64,000 nucleotides of DNA from the NCBI RefSeq assembly GCF_900109545.1, contig NZ_FOAP01000008.1, forward strand, positions 62,001 through 126,000, read 5' to 3'. The notes below the pieces were generated by a model that was given only the letters and a program-made list of their open reading frames with translations, was not told the origin of the DNA and did no database searches. A program made the position numbers and the translations under genes. Each line of letters begins with the position of its first letter. Position 1 is the stretch's first letter. Below, in pieces: positions 38,003 through 47,000 of this stretch. Source of the DNA: Stigmatella aurantiaca. Its GTDB lineage: Bacteria > Myxococcota > Myxococcia > Myxococcales > Myxococcaceae.

Positions 38003-38856
38003 GGCGCAACGTCAAGGCCGCCCAGGTGCGGCGCGAGCTGCTGCCGGCCCAGTCCCCGGCGCTCCTGCGGGAGCTGCACCTGCTCACGCGCGAGGGCAAC
38101 CTCAATGCGGACTCGCTGCGCAAGCTCAAGCAGGTCAACCATCTGGTGGGCCTGCTGCGGCCCGCCGTGGAGGACGTGCTCGCGCGCCACCCGTCCACCG
38201 TCATCGTGGACGCGGGCAGCGGCAACGCCTACCTGGGCTTCATCCTCTACGAGCTGTTCCTCAAGGACGCCGCCGAGGGCCGCCTGCTCTCCATCGAGGG
38301 CCGGGCGGAGCTGACGGCGCGCGCGCAGGAGCGCGCCCAGCGCCTGGGCTTCACGCGCATGGAGTTCCAGACGGCGCACCTGGAGGGGGCCACCTGGCCC
38401 GAGCGCATTCACCTGCTCACCGCGTTGCACGCCTGTGACACGGCGACGGATGACGCGCTGCTGGCCGCCATCCAGCACAACGCGGACCACGTGGCGGTGG
38501 TGCCGTGCTGCCAGGCGGAGGTGGCCGCGCAGCTCAAGGGGCAGCGGCAGGAGGTGGACGCCTCCCTGGGGATGCTCTTCCAGCACCCCTGGCACCGGCG
38601 CGAGTTCGGCTCGCACCTCACCAACGTCATCCGCGCGCTGACGCTGGAGGCGTTCGGCTACCAGGTGACGGTGACGGAGCTGACGGGCTGGGAGCACTCG
38701 CTGAAGAACGAGCTCATCCTGGGCCGCCGCGTGCACCGGGAGAACCGCCCGGCGCGGGCGAAGCTGGAGGCGCTCCTGGGCTCCTTCGGGGTGCAGCCCA
38801 AGCTGACCCAGGCCCTGGGCGTGGGCCCAGCGGCTACCCGTACGCCTCCCGCTTGA
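37999..38856 (+). CDS. SAM-dependent methyltransferase (Methyltransf_32-like), probable CTG start
   Basis: A 285-residue class I methyltransferase. VDAGSGNAYLGFIL is the SAM-binding motif I, and LHACDTATDDALLA and VAVVPCCQAE are signatures of the family related to TRM13-type methyltransferases. The substrate is unknown. The conserved part begins at RRNVKAAQVRREL. The only upstream ATG/GTG-type start in frame is GTG 37903, which would overlap Nfu by 100 bases. CTG at 37999, fused to the Nfu stop as CTGA, gives the exact family start, so a CTG start with reinitiation is proposed. Its last 23 bases overlap the convergent reductase gene. Confidence 0.78.
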   Translation: MRRNVKAAQVRRELLPAQSPALLRELHLLTREGNLNADSLRKLKQVNHLVGLLRPAVEDVLARHPSTVIVDAGSGNAYLGFILYELFLKDAAEGRLLSIEGRAELTARAQERAQRLGFTRMEFQTAHLEGATWPERIHLLTALHACDTATDDALLAAIQHNADHVAVVPCCQAEVAAQLKGQRQEVDASLGMLFQHPWHRREFGSHLTNVIRALTLEAFGYQVTVTELTGWEHSLKNELILGRRVHRENRPARAKLEALLGSFGVQPKLTQALGVGPAATRTPPA

Positions 38857-39718
38857 TGCGCTTGTCGTGAATGCCCAGCGTGTGGAGGTGGCCCACCACC
38901 GTCTCCAGGAAGCGGGGCGTGGCGGGGGTGCGCGTCTCCAGCGCCTTGCGCCGGTCCCACGGGGTGATGGCGGGCCCGCAGAGGTAGACCAGGCACGTCT
39001 CCCGGTCCGGGATGAGCTCCTCCAGCAGGGCCTGGTCCACCCGGCCCTTGCGCACGCGGGGGCCCAGGTGGGCGGTGTCCGTCTCCCGGGTGAGGGTGTG
39101 CACCACGCGCAGCCGGTCCGGGTGCGCGGCCTCCAGCGCCTCCAGGGCCTCGCGGTAGAGCATGTCCGCGGCCGTCTTGTTGGAGAGCACGAAGGTGTGG
39201 CGCAGCTTCAGGCCCCGGTGCAGCGCGTCCTTGATGATGGAGAAGTTGGGCACCGCGCCGGAGCCGGCCACCACGTGGACGATGTGGTCCGTGCGTGACT
39301 CCACGTCGTCGGGCAGGACGTAGGGGCCCATGAAGCCGGAGACCTTGATGCGGGCGCCGGTGAGCCGGCCGTGGATGAGCAGCGGCGCGAGCAGCGCCGG
39401 GTAGCGGGTGAGCCCGGGCAGGTAGGGCTCGTCCTTCACGGTGATGGCCACGAGCGGCTCGTGGGGCGCGGAGCTGAGCGAGTAGGAGCGGAAGATTTCC
39501 CGGCGGCCCTTCTGCTCCTGGAGGAAGGCGGCCAGTGGGGCCAGCTCCCGGAACTGGTGCGGGTCGATGTTGAGAAACTGGCCGGCCTTGTAGTCCAGCG
39601 GAGCCCCGCCAAAGTCCAGGTAGAGCGTGGCGGTGTCCGGCGTCTCCATCTGCACGCGGGTCACGGTGGGCTCGTACTCCAGGGGCTTCTTCCGGACGGG
39701 GGCTTCGGGGGTGCTCAT
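38834..39718 (-). CDS. Ferredoxin/flavodoxin-NADP reductase-family flavoprotein
   Basis: A 294-residue two-domain reductase. The FAD domain (about 10-125) has FRSYSLSSAP, the RxYS flavin motif, and the K-A-G-Q-F barrel strand. The NAD(P) domain has VVAGSGAVPNFSIIKDAL, TFVLSNKTAADMLYREAL and LVYLCGPAITPWDRRKAL. It lacks the [2Fe-2S] domain of phenol-hydroxylase-type reductases. It could donate electrons to a ferredoxin or P450; the P450 in this window is 20 kb away, so no link is implied. GGGAGAGG precedes ATG 39718. Confidence 0.82.
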   Translation of the reverse strand: MSTPEAPVRKKPLEYEPTVTRVQMETPDTATLYLDFGGAPLDYKAGQFLNIDPHQFRELAPLAAFLQEQKGRREIFRSYSLSSAPHEPLVAITVKDEPYLPGLTRYPALLAPLLIHGRLTGARIKVSGFMGPYVLPDDVESRTDHIVHVVAGSGAVPNFSIIKDALHRGLKLRHTFVLSNKTAADMLYREALEALEAAHPDRLRVVHTLTRETDTAHLGPRVRKGRVDQALLEELIPDRETCLVYLCGPAITPWDRRKALETRTPATPRFLETVVGHLHTLGIHDKRIKREAYG

Positions 39719-39803
39719 GCGCCTCTCCCTTAACGCAACCGGGGGGCGGGTGCCGATAAGGATTGCAGTGGGGCCCCCGGCGCGGACAATGGGCCTCCGC
39801 CGC

Positions 39804-40925
39804 ATGCCCCCTCCACCGACCGAACAGCTCTTCGCCGTGGCCGCCCCCGGGCTGGAGCCCGCCCTGGAGGCGGAGGCGGAGGCGTGGGGGATGAGGCCCC
39901 GCCGGGAGGAGGGCGGGGTGGTGCTGGAGGGCCCCGCCGGGCTGCACCAGGAGGCCAATGTGCGCCTTCGCACCGCCAGCCGGGTGCTGCTGCGCCTGGG
40001 CGGCTTCCGGGCGCCGGACGTGGGCGCCCTCACCCGGGGATTGGCGGCACTGGACCTGGGCCGCGTGTGGAATGGCACGGGCACGCCGCGGCTGCTCGTG
40101 GCCGCGCACCGCTCCCGGGTGCCCGCCGGGGCGGTGCTGGGCGCGGCGGCCCGGGCCTGGGGCGTGCCGGGCCTGGCTCGCGCGGGGGACCTGGAGGAGG
40201 ACGACGCCGAGGGGCTCACCCTGCTGGCGAGGCTGGAGGGCGACACCTGCACGGTGAGCGTGGACACCAGCGGAGGGCTCCTGTACCGCCGGGGCTACCG
40301 CCAGGAGGTGGGGCGGGCCCCGCTGCGGGAGACGCTCGCGGCGGGGCTGCTGGTGCTCGCGGGCTATGACGGCGGGGAGCCCCTGGTGGACCCCATGTGC
40401 GGCTCGGGCACCTTCCTCATCGAGGGGGCGTGGATGTCCATGCGCCGGGCCCCGGGCCTGGAGCGGCGCTTCGCCTTCGAGCGCTTCCCGGGCTTCGCGC
40501 CGGCGGCCTGGGAGGCCCTCCGGGCCCGGGTGCAGGCCGAGGCGCTGTCCACGCCCCGCGCGGCCCTGGCCGGGTTCGACCTCAACGCCGGGGCGCTGGG
40601 AACGGCCCGGCGCAACGCGCGGCGGGCGGGGGTGACGCTCGCCCTGGAGCGCCGGGACGTGAAGACGCTCGAGGCGCCGGGAAAGACCCCAGGCCTGGTG
40701 GTGGCCAACCCGCCGTATGGCAAGCGCGTGGGGGAGGGCGGAGAGCTGCCGGACCTCTACCGGGCGCTGGGCGCCACGCTGAAGCGGGCCTTCGGAGGCT
40801 GGCGGGTGGCGCTGCTCGTCCCGGACGAGGCGGTGTTGATCCGCGCGCTGGGGCTCACCGGGGCCCGGAGCCTTCCGGTCCGCAATGGCGGGCTGCCCTG
40901 CCGCTGCCTGCTGAGCCCGCTCTGA
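39804..40925 (+). CDS. THUMP-containing RNA guanine-N2 methyltransferase (RlmL/TrmN-like)
   Basis: A 373-residue protein. The N-terminal ferredoxin-like/THUMP region (about 1-165) includes EQLFAVAAPGLEPALEAE and VSVDTSGGLLYRRGYRQEVG. The Rossmann methyltransferase has VDPMCGSGTFLIEGAWM (motif I) and LVVANPPYGKRVG (NPPY, amino-methylation motif). This matches the N-terminal half of RlmL, which methylates 23S rRNA G2445, without the RlmK half. The start could also be ATG 39789, five codons earlier; neither has a clear ribosome site. It is divergent from the reductase gene. Confidence 0.85.
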   Translation: MPPPPTEQLFAVAAPGLEPALEAEAEAWGMRPRREEGGVVLEGPAGLHQEANVRLRTASRVLLRLGGFRAPDVGALTRGLAALDLGRVWNGTGTPRLLVAAHRSRVPAGAVLGAAARAWGVPGLARAGDLEEDDAEGLTLLARLEGDTCTVSVDTSGGLLYRRGYRQEVGRAPLRETLAAGLLVLAGYDGGEPLVDPMCGSGTFLIEGAWMSMRRAPGLERRFAFERFPGFAPAAWEALRARVQAEALSTPRAALAGFDLNAGALGTARRNARRAGVTLALERRDVKTLEAPGKTPGLVVANPPYGKRVGEGGELPDLYRALGATLKRAFGGWRVALLVPDEAVLIRALGLTGARSLPVRNGGLPCRCLLSPL

Positions 40926-40944
40926 GCGGACCACCGGCCCCGGC

Positions 40945-42579
40945 TCAGCCGCGCCCGATGTCCTGGAGGAGCAGCTCGAAGCGCGCCCCGCCGCCGGACC
41001 GCTCGGAGGCCTGGATGTCCCCCCCGTGGGCGAGCACCACCCGGCGCACCACGGCGAGCCCCAGGCCCGCGCCATTGTTGCGGCTGGTGAAGAAGGGCTC
41101 GAAGAAGCGCTGGGTGTCCGTGTGGCTGAGGCTCGCGCCCTGGTCCTCGACGGAGATGGAGAGGCCCTTGGCGGCCCGGGCCAGCACCATGCGCACCGTG
41201 CCCCCCTCGGGCGAGGAGCGCAGCGCGTAGCGGACGAGGTTGGAGAGCGCCAGCTGCATCAGCGTCTCATCGGCCTGGAGCGGGGGCAGGTCCGGCTCCT
41301 CGTCGATGACGACCCGGGCCTGAGAGGCCTCCGCCACGGGCTGCAGGAGCGTCACCGTGTGCCGCGCCAGGTCTCCGAGGTGCACCATTCGGGGCCGCAG
41401 CTCGAAGGGGCGCACCACGTCCAGCAGGTCCCGGACGATGTCCTCCAGCCGGATGGCCTCCTCCTCCAGCATGGACACCGCGCTGTGGCCGACGGCGCTC
41501 AGCTGCTCCTCGCGCTTGAGCAGGGCCGTGGCGTTGAGGATGGCGCCCAGGGGATTGCGGACCTCGTGGGCCACCACGCCGGCGGCCTCGCCCAGCACGG
41601 TGATGCGCTCGTGCGCCACCAGCTCGTTCTGGAGCCGGGTCAGCTCCGCCAGCCGCTCCTGGGCCCGCTGGTGGTGGCGTACGTTCTCCAGCGCCCCGCC
41701 CATCATCTGCGCGAACAGCTCCAGCGTCGCGGTGCTCATGATGGTGAGCGAGCGGCCCTTCACCGACAGCACGCCGTAGGGTTGGCCCTCGACGAAGATG
41801 GGCACATCCAGCGACTTGAGCCCCGGGTGCTTGTGCTCGTGAAACTCCGCCAGCTCCGAGGGGAAGAGCCGGCGGAGGACCGCATTCCATTCCGGATGGA
41901 AGGTGGCCTTGCGCTGCTGGAACAGGGCGTCCAGGTGCGGCATCCGGGCCCGCGGATAGCTGTAGTCCGCGAGCGGCTGTCCCACCAGGCGCTCCAGCAG
42001 CGCGATGGCCTCGGGATCATGCCGCACGGGGCCATAGACGAACAGGTCTTGCCGGGCATGCAGGATGGAGGCGAAGAAGCCCTGGGCGGAGATGGCATCC
42101 AGGGCCCGCTCCAGCACCCCTGTCTCGTCCTGGCAGACCATCATCTCGCTGGCGGCGATGACCAGCGCGCCGATGAGCTGCTGGGCGGTGTCCTCACCCT
42201 GCGCGTCGACCAGCACCACGGTCTGCTCGCCGGGGCCGGGACCACTGTGGACCCGCAGGTGGAACGTCCGCTCCTTGCCGCCCACGCCCCGTACGTGCAG
42301 CCACAGGTCCGTGGGGGCCGATTGCAGGTGCCGCGCCTGGGCCTGGGCCTGATACCGCGGTTCGATCCAGGGCTGATCCTTGGGAACGAAGCGCGAGAGC
42401 AGCTCCGACATGGACAGCTGGGACAGGGCCTCCTGGGAGATGCCGAGCAGGGCCGTCAGCGCGGCGTTGGCATAGGCCACCCGGTCCGCCCTCAGAATGG
42501 CCACGGGGATGGGCAAGCCCTCGAGCGGCAGGTACTCGGAGGCGGCGCGAATCCCGGTGGAGGGCGGCGGAGCGGTCAA
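40945..42579 (-). CDS. PAS-GAF sensor histidine kinase with altered ATP-binding boxes
   Basis: A 544-residue cytoplasmic kinase without membrane segments. PAS (about 15-125, VAILRADRVAYANAALTALLG), GAF (about 150-300), HisKA with the H-box VVAHEVRNPLGAILNA, then HATPase. The N-box reads ALSNLVRYALRSS: the second Asn, a Mg2+ ligand, is Tyr (about residue 451). The G1 box reads VEDQGAS, with Ser for the second Gly. F-box FFEPFFTSR and G2 GAGLGLAVV are intact. Kinase activity may be weak or lost. It is last in an operon with a response regulator and a GYF/PilZ protein (8-base gap). Confidence 0.85.
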   Translation of the reverse strand: MTAPPPSTGIRAASEYLPLEGLPIPVAILRADRVAYANAALTALLGISQEALSQLSMSELLSRFVPKDQPWIEPRYQAQAQARHLQSAPTDLWLHVRGVGGKERTFHLRVHSGPGPGEQTVVLVDAQGEDTAQQLIGALVIAASEMMVCQDETGVLERALDAISAQGFFASILHARQDLFVYGPVRHDPEAIALLERLVGQPLADYSYPRARMPHLDALFQQRKATFHPEWNAVLRRLFPSELAEFHEHKHPGLKSLDVPIFVEGQPYGVLSVKGRSLTIMSTATLELFAQMMGGALENVRHHQRAQERLAELTRLQNELVAHERITVLGEAAGVVAHEVRNPLGAILNATALLKREEQLSAVGHSAVSMLEEEAIRLEDIVRDLLDVVRPFELRPRMVHLGDLARHTVTLLQPVAEASQARVVIDEEPDLPPLQADETLMQLALSNLVRYALRSSPEGGTVRMVLARAAKGLSISVEDQGASLSHTDTQRFFEPFFTSRNNGAGLGLAVVRRVVLAHGGDIQASERSGGGARFELLLQDIGRG

Positions 42580-42586
42580 AATGGTC

Positions 42587-43546
42587 TCAGTCCTTGGGGT
42601 GATTGCGGACGAACTCTTGAAGGAAGCTCTTCTCCTCGGCCCTTAATCCCGCCAAGCCCAACCCATAGCCCGCGGGCTGCCGCCCATCGTTCAGGGCGTT
42701 CTCCCAGATGACGGTGGTGCGCAGCTCGATGGTGCGGGCCGGTTGCTCGAAGCGAAGCGTCAGGTCTACCTGCGTCCCCAGCCGCAGGGGCCTCGGGGTG
42801 GGCACGAAGAGCCCGCCCGTGGCCAGGTTGATCATCCGGTGCTCGGTGAAGAGCCCCACGCTGCGCGCGTTGACGTGGATCTCCGCCTGGAGCCGCTCGC
42901 CATCCCGCGGCTTGAGGCCGACGAACTCCGAGGTGGAATAGATGGGCGAAGTCATCTGCTGCCGCACCTGCGTGGCCAGCAGGGCGCCCGGAGCCATGGG
43001 GCCCGTGGAGCCCAGCGGGGGCCTGCCCGCCACGGGCACAGGGGTGAGCCGCGGGCCCGCCACGGGGGCGGGGGTGGGCGGCCGGCCGGGGGTGCCCCGC
43101 GGGGCCATGGCCTCCACTTCGCGCATCTTCTGCGACAGGAAGTCGAACGTCTCCTGGGACACCTGGCGCAGCGTCTCGGGAGTGTCCGGGGGCAGGTGCT
43201 CCGGGGCGTAGCGCTTGGCCATCCGGAAGAAGGCCAGCCGCACCTCGTCCAGCGACGCGGTGGGCCTCATGCCGAACACCTCGTGCGGCGTCTTCAGGTT
43301 CTGCATGCCCCGGAGCTGGGTGCGCAGGGTCTCGGCCCGCTGCTGCTCGGCGGCGAGCGTGGGCAGGGCGGAGGCGACCAGGTCCTTCACCTCGGTGAAG
43401 TCCTGGAGGGGAATCCAGGTGGTGCCATCGCGCGAGGCCCGGTTGACGGCCCGCAGGCGTCCAGAGCCGATCAAATCCCTCAGGGCCTGAAGCGTCAGGG
43501 GGCCGAGCACCCGGCCCGTTGCATCTCCAATCCAGTAGTTCGCCAT
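42587..43546 (-). CDS. GYF_2 / J-like / PilZ domain regulator
   Basis: A 319-residue protein. Residues 1-55 are a GYF_2 (DUF4339-like) domain: YWIGDATGRVLGPLTLQALRDLI and DGTTWIPLQDF. Residues about 85-145 resemble a J-domain (HEVFGMRPTASLDEVRLAF), but HPD is replaced by APE, so Hsp70 stimulation is unlikely. After a Pro-rich linker, residues about 210-315 form a PilZ domain of the myxobacterial type (INLATGGLFVPTPRPLRLG). It lacks the clear RxxxR of c-di-GMP binders. It lies between the response regulator and the kinase. Confidence 0.78.
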   Translation of the reverse strand: MANYWIGDATGRVLGPLTLQALRDLIGSGRLRAVNRASRDGTTWIPLQDFTEVKDLVASALPTLAAEQQRAETLRTQLRGMQNLKTPHEVFGMRPTASLDEVRLAFFRMAKRYAPEHLPPDTPETLRQVSQETFDFLSQKMREVEAMAPRGTPGRPPTPAPVAGPRLTPVPVAGRPPLGSTGPMAPGALLATQVRQQMTSPIYSTSEFVGLKPRDGERLQAEIHVNARSVGLFTEHRMINLATGGLFVPTPRPLRLGTQVDLTLRFEQPARTIELRTTVIWENALNDGRQPAGYGLGLAGLRAEEKSFLQEFVRNHPKD

Positions 43547-43559
43547 GCGCGCGCCCCGT

Positions 43560-43934
43560 CTATTGCGCGAGGGCTTGCCGGACGGCGGACGCGATCTCCA
43601 GCGGGTGGAAGGGCTTGCCCACGAAGCCCACCGCACCGGCCGCCAGGGCCTGCTCCACCACAGGCTCCGCGTCCATGCTGCTGATCACCAGCACGCGCGT
43701 GCCCGGCGACGTCTGCTTCATCGCGGCGAGGACCTCCAGCCCGCTGCGGCGGGGCATGAACAGGTCGAGGAACATCAACGCGGGCTTCTCTCGCGCGGCG
43801 ATGGCCAGCCCCTCCTCGCCGTCCGAAGCCTCGAGCAGCCTCAGCTCGATCCCCGTTTCGGCCAGGGTGTCTTTGAGGATGCGCCGGACGAAGTTGTCAT
43901 CATCTACCAGGAGAAGAGTCGGAGCGTCGGACAT
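43560..43934 (-). CDS. Single-domain response regulator
   Basis: A 124-residue receiver: LLLVDDDNFVRRIL, D57 in LMFLDLFMPRRSG, Ser-Ser in VLVISSMDAE and Lys in GFVGKPF. There is no output domain. It is first gene of a three-gene minus-strand unit (13 bases to the GYF/PilZ gene), so it is the likely partner of the downstream kinase or part of a phosphorelay. The ATG at 43934 gives the standard receiver start. It is divergent from the M20 dipeptidase with 82 bases between starts. Confidence 0.9.
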   Translation of the reverse strand: MSDAPTLLLVDDDNFVRRILKDTLAETGIELRLLEASDGEEGLAIAAREKPALMFLDLFMPRRSGLEVLAAMKQTSPGTRVLVISSMDAEPVVEQALAAGAVGFVGKPFHPLEIASAVRQALAQ

Positions 43935-44016
43935 GTGCCCATGATATCGGGTGGCCTCGCTCCGTGCCCATGGACAGCGAGCGGAAGCGGCGGCTTTTGC
44001 GATATGGGACGTTTCC

Positions 44017-45411
44017 ATGCCGATCGACAAAGCGCTCGCATGTTTTGAGTCTCAGAAGAATTCGTACTTGGAGGATCTGAAGGCTCTGGTGCGCATCCCC
44101 AGCGTCTCGTTCCCGGGCTTCGACCCAAAGCAGGTCCGGCGCAGCGCCGAGGCCACCGCGGCGCTCCTGCGAGACCGTGGCTTTGAAAATGTGCAGCTGC
44201 TCGAAATCGAGGGAGCGCACCCCTACGTCTACGGGGAGGTGCTCCGGGCACCAGGCAAGCCCACGCTGCTCTTGTATGCCCATCACGACGTCCAGCCTGC
44301 GGGGGATGAGGGGCTGTGGAAGAGCCCTCCCTTCGAGCCCGAGGTGCGGGACGGGCGGCTCTATGGCCGAGGGTCCGCCGACGACAAGGCGGGCATCGTG
44401 GTGCACACCTCGGCGGTGGAGGCGTGGCTGAAGGGCGCGGGCACGCTGCCCCTCAACGTGAAGGTGATCATCGAGGGCGAGGAGGAGGCGGGCAGCGAGC
44501 ACCTCGCCCCGTTCCTGCGCCAGCACGCGGCGTTGCTGAAGGCCGATGCCATCGTCCTGACGGACACGTCCAACTTCGATGTGGGGCTGCCGTCCGTCAC
44601 CACGGCCCTGCGGGGGCTGGTGATGGTGGACGTGGAGGTGCGCGCCCTGCGGCAGGCCGTGCACTCGGGCATGTGGGGAGGCCCCGTGCCGGATCCGGTC
44701 ATGGGGCTGTGCCGGATGCTGGCGACGCTGACCCATCCGGATGGCACCCTCGCCATTCCGGGCATCCTGGACGCGGTCAAGCCGCTGACGGAGGCCGAGC
44801 GGCGGAGCATCCAGGCCCTGCCGGGGGACGAGGCGCGCTTCCGGGAGCAGGCGGGCCTGCTGCCCGGGGTGCAGTTGCTGGGCAATGGGCGGCACCCCTG
44901 GGAGACGAACTGGCGGCAGCCCTCGCTGGCCATCAACGCCATTCAGGCCAGCAGCCGGAAGGACGCGCGCAACATCATCTGTGACTCGGCATGGGCCCGG
45001 GTGGGCATCCGCATCGTGCCGGACATGGACGCGGAGGACGTGCACCGCCGGTTGGTGGAGCACCTGCGGAAGGTAACGCCGTGGGGGCTGGAGCTGCACC
45101 TGCGCGAGGAGCAGCCCTCGGGGTGGTGGTACACGGACTCCAGCCACCCGGCCTTCCAGGCGGCGCTCCGGGCGATGAAGCAGGGCTTCGGCCGGGAGCC
45201 GGTGACCATCGGGTGCGGCGCCTCCATTCCCTTCGTGGAGCCCTTCGCCAAGGAGCTGGGCGGGGTGCCCGCGCTGCTCATCGGCGTGGAGGACCCCTAC
45301 ACCCAGGCGCACTCGGAGAACGAGAGCCTGCACCTGGGGGACTGGGAGAAGTCCATCCGCACCGCCATCCACATGTACGACGAGCTGGCCCGCGAGCTGG
45401 CGGCGCGCTGA
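44017..45411 (+). CDS. M20 family dipeptidase
   Basis: A 464-residue di-zinc metallopeptidase. [13 protein letters not shown] supplies the first His and Asp ligands, [16 protein letters not shown] the bridging Asp, and [11 protein letters not shown] the catalytic and ligand Glu. The lid/dimerisation domain (about 190-330) includes [26 protein letters not shown] and [16 protein letters not shown] give the final ligand region. The family cleaves dipeptides in the cytoplasm, completing protein breakdown. It is convergent with the prolyl aminopeptidase (7-base gap). Confidence 0.92.
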   Translation: MPIDKALACFESQKNSYLEDLKALVRIPSVSFPGFDPKQVRRSAEATAALLRDRGFENVQLLEIEGAHPYVYGEVLRAPGKPTLLLYAHHDVQPAGDEGLWKSPPFEPEVRDGRLYGRGSADDKAGIVVHTSAVEAWLKGAGTLPLNVKVIIEGEEEAGSEHLAPFLRQHAALLKADAIVLTDTSNFDVGLPSVTTALRGLVMVDVEVRALRQAVHSGMWGGPVPDPVMGLCRMLATLTHPDGTLAIPGILDAVKPLTEAERRSIQALPGDEARFREQAGLLPGVQLLGNGRHPWETNWRQPSLAINAIQASSRKDARNIICDSAWARVGIRIVPDMDAEDVHRRLVEHLRKVTPWGLELHLREEQPSGWWYTDSSHPAFQAALRAMKQGFGREPVTIGCGASIPFVEPFAKELGGVPALLIGVEDPYTQAHSENESLHLGDWEKSIRTAIHMYDELARELAAR

Positions 45412-45418
45412 GCCCGGG

Positions 45419-46378
45419 CTACGGCCGGAAGCGGTCCGTGGCCTCCACCAGCGCGGAGGCGATGCCGGGCTCGTTGGCGGAGTGTCCCCCGTCATCGATG
45501 ATGCGCAGCTGGGCCTCGGGCCAGGCCTTGTGCAGGGCCCAGGCGCTCTGCATGGGGCAGGGGATGTCGTAGCGCCCCTGGACGATGACGCCCGGGATGT
45601 GGCGGATGCGCGGCACATCGTCCAGGAGCTGGGTGTCGCTCCGGAAGAAGCCCCGGTGGACGAAGTAGTGGCTCTCGATGCGCGCGAAGGCCAGCGAGAA
45701 GAGGTCCTCGCCATACCGGTCGACCAGGGCCGCGTTGGGCAACAGGTGGCTCGTGCGCGCCTCCCAGATGCTCCAGGCCCGCGCGGCCTGCTGGCGCACG
45801 TGCGCATCGTCGCTCATCAGCCGCCGGTGGTAGGCCTGGAGCAGATCCCCCCGCTCCTCGGGAGGAATGGGGGCGAGGTAGTCCTCCCACGCATCCGGGA
45901 AGAGGATGTTGGCGCCCTGCTGGTAGAACCAGTCGATCTCCAGCTTGCGCAGCAGGAAGATGCCGCGCAGCACCAGCTCGGTGACGGCCTCGGGGTGCTT
46001 CTGCGCGTAGGCGAGCGAGAGCGTGCTGCCCCAGGAGCCGCCAAACACCATCCACCGCTCGATGTTCAGGTGGCGGCGCAGCCGCTCCATGTCCTCCACG
46101 AGGTGCCAGGTGGTGTTGTCCTCCAGGTTCGCGTGGGGCGTGCTCTTGCCGCAGCCGCGCTGGTCGAACAGCACGATGCGGTAGGCCTTCGGATCGAAGA
46201 AGCGCCGCTGCCGGCCATCCGTGCCGCTTCCAGGGCCGCCGTGGACGAAGACGGCGGGCTTGCCGTGAGGGTTGCCGCTCTCCTCGTAATAGAGTTCATG
46301 GACGGGGGAGACGCGCAGCCGCCCGGTGGCGTAGGGCTCGAGGGGCGGGTAGAGGGCCGCGGGTGTGGTGCTGGACAT
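45419..46378 (-). CDS. pip: Prolyl aminopeptidase (S33)
   Basis: A 319-residue alpha/beta-hydrolase that removes N-terminal proline. FVHGGPGSGTDGRQRRFFDP forms the oxyanion loop, LFDQRGCGKSTPHA is the family signature, the nucleophile Ser is in VFGGSWGSTLSLAYA, Asp is in VQGRYDIPCPM and His is in DDGGHSANEPG. The cap domain (about 140-235) is intact. ATG 46378 fits the family; the in-frame ATG 46459 would add an unrelated 27 residues. Together with the neighbouring dipeptidase it suggests peptide use as nutrient. Confidence 0.93.
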   Translation of the reverse strand: MSSTTPAALYPPLEPYATGRLRVSPVHELYYEESGNPHGKPAVFVHGGPGSGTDGRQRRFFDPKAYRIVLFDQRGCGKSTPHANLEDNTTWHLVEDMERLRRHLNIERWMVFGGSWGSTLSLAYAQKHPEAVTELVLRGIFLLRKLEIDWFYQQGANILFPDAWEDYLAPIPPEERGDLLQAYHRRLMSDDAHVRQQAARAWSIWEARTSHLLPNAALVDRYGEDLFSLAFARIESHYFVHRGFFRSDTQLLDDVPRIRHIPGVIVQGRYDIPCPMQSAWALHKAWPEAQLRIIDDGGHSANEPGIASALVEATDRFRP

Positions 46379-46468
46379 GGGCCCTTCTTTTAATTCGGTC
46401 TTGCCCTGAATTTGCCCGGGCCGGCGTATGGTCCCGTCCGCTGCGCCCTTCACCGGCAAGACCGTTCA

Positions 46469-46990
46469 ATGAAAAACACTCCTTGGAACCCTCCCCTCGT
46501 GCTCGTGGCGTGCCTGACCGCGGGATTCTTCGTTCAAGCCTCCGCCCAGGAGCCCAGCGGCGCGAAGCCCGCGGCCCCGGCCAAGAAGGCCAAGCCCAGC
46601 GAGCCCAAGGCGGCCATGCCCTCCCTCCCCAAGCCGGATTACCTCCCGGAGCAGGCGCGGGGCCTGCTGCGCCAGAAGATGGAGCGGCACGGGCAGGACG
46701 CGAGGGATCTCATGTTCGGGGTGACCCTGCTCCAGTATGACGTCGCGCGGGCCGCGGCCCAGCGCATCTCCTCCGAGCCCCGGCTGGTCCGGCCCCTGCC
46801 CGGCGGGGAGGGCGAGCTCAACTCCCTGCTGCCCGAGCGCTTCTTCGTGCTTCAGGACGAGGCCCGTCTGCGGGCCCGCGCCGTCAGCGAGGCCGCGGAG
46901 AAGCGTGACGACAAGGCCCTCGCTGAAGGGTACGGCCGTCTCGTGGAGACGTGCGTGGCCTGTCACTCGGCGTACCTGAACCACCGGTAG
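46469..46990 (+). CDS. Exported monohaem c-type cytochrome (cytochrome c'/c556-like)
   Basis: A 173-residue protein with a signal peptide (LVLVACLTAGFFVQASAQ) and a Lys/Pro/Ala-rich spacer. The C-terminal domain is helical and ends in CVACHSAYLNHR, a CxxCH haem site close to the terminus as in four-helix cytochromes c' and c556. It should be periplasmic and carry one haem. The electron partner is unknown. The following helicase gene starts only 10 bases later, which may be chance packing. It is divergent from pip. Confidence 0.8.
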   Translation: MKNTPWNPPLVLVACLTAGFFVQASAQEPSGAKPAAPAKKAKPSEPKAAMPSLPKPDYLPEQARGLLRQKMERHGQDARDLMFGVTLLQYDVARAAAQRISSEPRLVRPLPGGEGELNSLLPERFFVLQDEARLRARAVSEAAEKRDDKALAEGYGRLVETCVACHSAYLNHR

Positions 46991-47000
46991 GCAGACTTCC

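Noticed and set aside
38658-41075. 805-codon minus-strand frame spanning three genes
   Set aside because: It crosses gene boundaries of the methyltransferase, reductase and RNA methyltransferase and shows no family.
43935-43972. Direct repeat GTGCCCATG twice in the 43935-44016 divergent promoter region
   Set aside because: Nine bases in GC-rich DNA can recur by chance and no third copy was seen.
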